Positions 7,210-9,589 of a stretch of 9,589 nt of DNA are shown one piece after another. The DNA comes from Beijerinckiaceae bacterium. GTDB lineage: Bacteria > Pseudomonadota > Alphaproteobacteria > Rhizobiales > Beijerinckiaceae. The translations under genes and the position numbers were made by a program. Where the stretch lies: NCBI GenBank assembly GCA_022702195.1, contig JAKONB010000069.1, positions 1-9,589 of the forward strand, given 5' to 3'. Every line of letters begins with the position of its first letter. Positions within the stretch are counted from its first letter, which is position 1. The notes under the pieces were generated by a model. The model did not search any database and was not told where the DNA came from. It was given only the letters and a program-made list of their open reading frames with translations.

Positions 7210-7536
7210 AACCCACCCCTCACCGCATCCTGGACGGCCGGGCGGTTAACGAACCGTCAAGGATGGTGCGGACTACCGGACGATTGAGGCGGCAGCCGGA
7301 CCTGGGCGATGGCTTCGACGTGTCATCCGAACTCCGGCTGACTCCGTCGGAATGGCGGGGGCTGGCTTCGCTCAGGCGCCGCGCGGGCGCGGCTCGATAC
7401 GGCCACCGCCGTGATCGCGCGCCGGCCGGATCAAACGCTCCTTCAGAGGGCCGCGATAGGGAGCGCGGGGCCGCCTCCCGTGAGGGTCATCGCACGGGCG
7501 GACGGTCGGAGCGGCCTCCTTCGCGGCCCCCATGGG
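7210..7536. other. non-coding stretch upstream of the lipoprotein hydrolase
   Basis: These 327 bp separate two minus-strand genes. I see no tRNA, no repeat array and no protein family in any frame. Near the lipoprotein gene, a minus-strand TTGACG (7255-7260) resembles a -35 box and is followed by an AT-richer GTTAAC, but no good -10 box sits at 16-18 nt. Promoter placement is therefore tentative. The part adjoining 7536 is very GC-rich and may hold the end of the dioxygenase-hydrolase transcript; no clear intrinsic terminator was found. Confidence 0.4.
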
Positions 7537-8163
7537 TCAGCCCCCGGCCCGCGCCGCCAACCACGCCGTCGCCCGGGCGAGATCGGCCTGGGACAGGCCG
7601 TGGCCAGCCGGGAGCTCCGCGTGCTCGACGGCGGCGCCGCGTTCGGAGAGGGTCCGGGCGAGCGCCCGGGCGTTGGCCGCCGGGACGATGGGGTCCACGG
7701 CCCCGGACAGGATCAGCACCGGAACCCCCGCCAGATCCGCCGGGGGCGGATCGGCGAACGGCATCATCGGGCGGATCAGGACGGCGCCGGCGAGCGTGCC
7801 GGGCCGCAGCAGCAGCAGGGACGCGGCGATGTTGGCGCCGTTGGAGAAGCCCAACGCGATCGGCGCGCCGATTCCGTAGGTGCCGCGCGCCTCGGCGACG
7901 AAGCCGGCCAGATCCCCGGTGCGGGCGCGCAGGTCGGCCTCGTCGAACACCCCCTCGGCGAGGCGGCGGAAGAAGCGCGGCATCCCGTTCTCCAGCACCG
8001 CCCCGCGCGGGGACAGCAGGGCCGCCCCCGGCGCCACCGCCCGGCCCAACGGCAGGAGGTCGGTCTCGTCGCCGCCGGTGCCGTGCAGGAGGAGGAGCGG
8101 CGCCCGGCGCGGATCGGCGCCGGGCTCGAACCGGTGGGTGAGGGTGAGCGTGTGTGGGGTCAT
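7537..8163 (-). CDS. phospholipase/carboxylesterase-type alpha/beta hydrolase (MhqD-like)
   Basis: A 208-residue cytosolic serine hydrolase of the phospholipase/carboxylesterase group, at the family's usual length. Visible elements are the oxyanion loop LLLLHGTGGDETD (23-35), the nucleophile elbow GFSNGAN with S107, D157 in LSGAVDPIVP (152-161), and H188 in AGHGLS. RPMMPF (131-136) and LSPRG (50-54) are also typical. The start ATG 8163 has GGGAG seven nt upstream. It lies 32 bp after the dioxygenase gene on the same strand, so the two form an operon. Bacillus MhqD, encoded with MhqO-type dioxygenases, belongs to this family and takes part in quinone resistance. A role in hydrolysing ring-cleavage products or quinone adducts is inferred from that context. 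Plain esterase activity on other substrates cannot be excluded. Confidence 0.88.
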   Translation of the reverse strand: MTPHTLTLTHRFEPGADPRRAPLLLLHGTGGDETDLLPLGRAVAPGAALLSPRGAVLENGMPRFFRRLAEGVFDEADLRARTGDLAGFVAEARGTYGIGAPIALGFSNGANIAASLLLLRPGTLAGAVLIRPMMPFADPPPADLAGVPVLILSGAVDPIVPAANARALARTLSERGAAVEHAELPAGHGLSQADLARATAWLAARAGG

Positions 8164-8195
8164 GGTCGATCTCCCAACGTGTGAGCCGAGACCGT

Positions 8196-9092
8196 TCAGT
8201 CCAGGGCCGGCAGCGCGGCCGCGATCCGCGCCCGGTGCGGTTCGAGGTTGGCCGGGAGCTTGAGCCCCGTCCCTAGCCTGTCCGCGGGCTCGTCCACGGA
8301 AAAGCCCGGGATGTCGGTGGCGATCTCGAACAGCACGCCGCCGGGCTCGCGAAAGTAGACCGAGCGGAAATACTGGCGGTCGCGCTGCTCGGTGACCGCC
8401 AGGCCGTGCCGGCCGGTGAGTGCGGCCACCATCGCCTCCTGCGCCGCGTCGTCCGCCGCCCGGAAGGCGACGTGGTGCACCGAGCCGGCGCCCTGCCGCC
8501 CGCGCGGACCCGCCGGGTCCGCCTGGAGCGTGACGAAGCAGCCCTGCGCGGCCGTCCCGGCGTAGCGGATCGCATCGCCCTCGCGGGCCGCCTCGGTGAA
8601 GCCGAGCACGTCGGTGAGGATCGCCGCCGTGGGCGCGGTCTCGGCCAGACGCAGGGTCACCCCGTGGAAGCCGAGGATCACGGGCTCGGCCCCGTCGGCG
8701 TCGGTGCCGACCAGGGCGAGCGCCGTGCCGTCGGGATCGCGCAAGCGCAGCACGGTCTCGCCGAAGCTCTTGGTCGGGACGTCGTGGTCGATGCCGTGCG
8801 CCGCCAGCTGGTCGATCCAGGCCGCGATGGAGCCGCGTGGGACCGCGAAGGCGGTCTCCCCGGTCTCGCCGATCCCGGCCCGGCCCGGCGCCGCGTGGGC
8901 GATGGGGAAGAAGGTCAGGATCGTGCCGGGACGACCCGTCTCGTCCCCGTAATAGAGGTGCCAGGTGCCCGGATCGTCGAAATTGACGGTCTTCTTCACC
9001 AGGCGCAGGCCGAGGACGCGCGTGTAGAAATCCAGGTTGCGCGCGGCGGGGCCGGAGAAGGCGGTGACGTGGTGGAGGCCGGTCTCGGTCAT
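8196..9092 (-). CDS. VOC-family ring-cleaving dioxygenase (MhqO-like)
   Basis: A 298-residue protein with two vicinal-oxygen-chelate modules. The first begins GLHHVTAFSG (5-14) with metal ligand H8 and continues DFYTRVLGLRLVKKTVNFDD (21-40), a hallmark of the MhqO/LinE-type hydroquinone dioxygenases. The second carries SVHHVAFR (204-211) with H207 and VLFEIATDIPGF (253-264) with E256, completing a 2-His-1-Glu Fe(II) site. The C-terminal LPANLEPHRARIAAALPALD is also family-typical. Members open hydroquinone-type rings and protect against quinones; the actual substrate is not shown by sequence. ATG 9092 has GGGAG eight nt upstream. It is the first gene of the operon with the MhqD-like hydrolase and diverges from a LysR-type gene, so induction by aromatic or quinone compounds is likely. 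Confidence 0.9.
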   Translation of the reverse strand: MTETGLHHVTAFSGPAARNLDFYTRVLGLRLVKKTVNFDDPGTWHLYYGDETGRPGTILTFFPIAHAAPGRAGIGETGETAFAVPRGSIAAWIDQLAAHGIDHDVPTKSFGETVLRLRDPDGTALALVGTDADGAEPVILGFHGVTLRLAETAPTAAILTDVLGFTEAAREGDAIRYAGTAAQGCFVTLQADPAGPRGRQGAGSVHHVAFRAADDAAQEAMVAALTGRHGLAVTEQRDRQYFRSVYFREPGGVLFEIATDIPGFSVDEPADRLGTGLKLPANLEPHRARIAAALPALD

Positions 9093-9181
9093 GGTGGGAT
9101 CTCCCGGTGCCGCTTGAGGCCCGATCGGGGCCGCGGCGGATGGTGTGAGCCCGATATGGACCTTGCGTGACCTTCGATAAA

Positions 9182-9209
9182 CGGAAACGATGGAAACTCA
9201 TCGTTTCCG
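9182..9209. promoter_or_regulatory. perfect inverted repeat, likely LysR operator of the divergent promoters
   Basis: The arms CGGAAACGATG (9182-9192) and CATCGTTTCCG (9199-9209) are exact reverse complements around a 6-nt centre. GGAAAC occurs at 9183-9188 and 9192-9197 and as GTTTCC at 9203-9208, giving three possible half-sites. An 8-bp palindrome TTCCGGAA (9205-9212) overlaps the right arm. The repeat ends 11 nt before the LysR ATG and lies 89 nt upstream of the dioxygenase ATG, which fits autorepression plus control of the operon. Binding by this regulator is inference. Confidence 0.65.
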
Positions 9210-9220
9210 GAATAGGACTC

Positions 9221-9589
9221 ATGCGGCTCCCCGATTTCGAGGCCTGGGCGATCTTCGCCCGCGTGGCCGAGACCGGCTCGTTCGTGCGGGCCTCCACCGA
9301 ACTCGGCCTGTCCAAGGGCACCGTCTCGAAGGCCGTGAGCCGGCTGGAGCAGCGCCTCGGCGTACCCCTGTTCCACCGCACCTCGCGGCGCCTCGCCCTC
9401 ACCGAGACCGGGCGCGCCGCCCGCGAGGGGGCCGCCCGCATCCTCGCCGAGGGCGAGGCCGCCGAGGCCCTGGCGATGGCCACCACCGCGACTCCGCGCG
9501 GGTTGGTGCGGCTCGCCGCGCCGATGTCGTTCGGGATCGGCCACGTAGCGCCGCTGCTGCCCGGCTTCCTGGCGCGGCATCCAGAGGTC
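9221..9589 (+). CDS. LysR-type transcriptional regulator, N-terminal part (3' end outside window)
   Basis: The 123 visible residues begin MRLPDFEAWAIFARVAETGSF and contain the winged helix-turn-helix of LysR regulators: ASTELGLSKGTVSKAVSRLE (24-43) followed by RLGVPLFHRTSRRLALTETG (45-64). A linker helix (about 65-90) leads into the start of the effector domain (GLVRLAAPMSFG, 94-105), as in the CrgA-like subgroup. The frame is open to the window end, so about 170-180 residues are missing. GGAA (9209-9212) or AGGA (9214-9217) can serve as ribosome binding site for ATG 9221. It diverges from the dioxygenase-hydrolase operon across a 128-bp gap holding a perfect inverted repeat, the classical LysR arrangement, so it probably controls that operon in response to an aromatic or quinone ligand. 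The ligand itself cannot be told. Confidence 0.92.
   Translation, partial: MRLPDFEAWAIFARVAETGSFVRASTELGLSKGTVSKAVSRLEQRLGVPLFHRTSRRLALTETGRAAREGAARILAEGEAAEALAMATTATPRGLVRLAAPMSFGIGHVAPLLPGFLARHPEV

Noticed and set aside
5681..7216. 511-residue minus-strand frame overlapping the lipoprotein hydrolase
   Set aside because: It is a frame shadow: Arg/Gly/Pro-rich, without signal peptide or hydrolase motifs, whereas the other frame has a lipobox and HSMG.
6001..7287. 428-residue plus-strand frame
   Set aside because: It is antisense to the lipoprotein hydrolase, with no recognisable domain and composition typical of a GC-rich shadow frame.
7210..7536. possible tRNA or small RNA gene
   Set aside because: No cloverleaf, conserved T-loop GTTCGA-type core or clear terminator could be found by eye.
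7146..8141. 331-residue plus-strand frame covering the 7210-7536 gap
   Set aside because: It is strongly Arg/Pro-rich and runs antisense through the MhqD-like hydrolase, so it is not a gene for the gap.
7537..9486. 649-residue minus-strand frame suggesting a fusion protein
   Set aside because: Only its last 208 residues are the hydrolase, which has its own ATG and ribosome binding site. The upstream part is the wrong frame of the dioxygenase gene and the antisense of lysR.

Overview
The window is high-GC DNA with tightly packed genes. Gene content and codon use suggest a high-GC alphaproteobacterium, possibly of the Methylobacterium type; this is inference, because no rRNA or marker gene is present. 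There are nine protein genes, two of them cut by the window edges, and no tRNA, rRNA, CRISPR array, insertion sequence or transposase that I can see.

Left part (1-2771, + strand): the 3' end of a YceI-family periplasmic protein, then a GC-rich hairpin. Next is a stand-alone GT-A fold glycosyltransferase whose GC content is clearly below that of its neighbours. It is followed by an MFS transporter of the anion:cation symporter (ACS) type.

Middle (2779-5533): the MFS stop is followed after 7 nt by a cardiolipin synthase with two HKD motifs. Facing it is an endonuclease/exonuclease/phosphatase (EEP) family gene whose tail overlaps the synthase gene by 119 bp. A small MAPEG-family membrane protein lies just upstream of the EEP gene on the same strand. 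Cardiolipin synthase next to an EEP gene recalls the E. coli clsB-ybhP pair, so a shared role in membrane lipid or phosphodiester metabolism is plausible but unproven.

Right-middle (5534-7536): a lipoprotein alpha/beta hydrolase of the DUF900 type, flanked by non-coding stretches of 374 and 327 bp.

Right end (7537-9589): a two-gene minus-strand operon with a VOC-family ring-cleaving dioxygenase (MhqO-like) and a phospholipase/carboxylesterase-type hydrolase (MhqD-like), divergent from a LysR-type regulator cut by the window end. The intergenic region carries a perfect 11-bp inverted repeat, the likely operator. In Firmicutes the corresponding pair detoxifies quinones and hydroquinones, so this is best read as a quinone/aromatic electrophile-responsive module. 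It is the most system-like part of the window, but it is a variant of known families and not a wholly new system.
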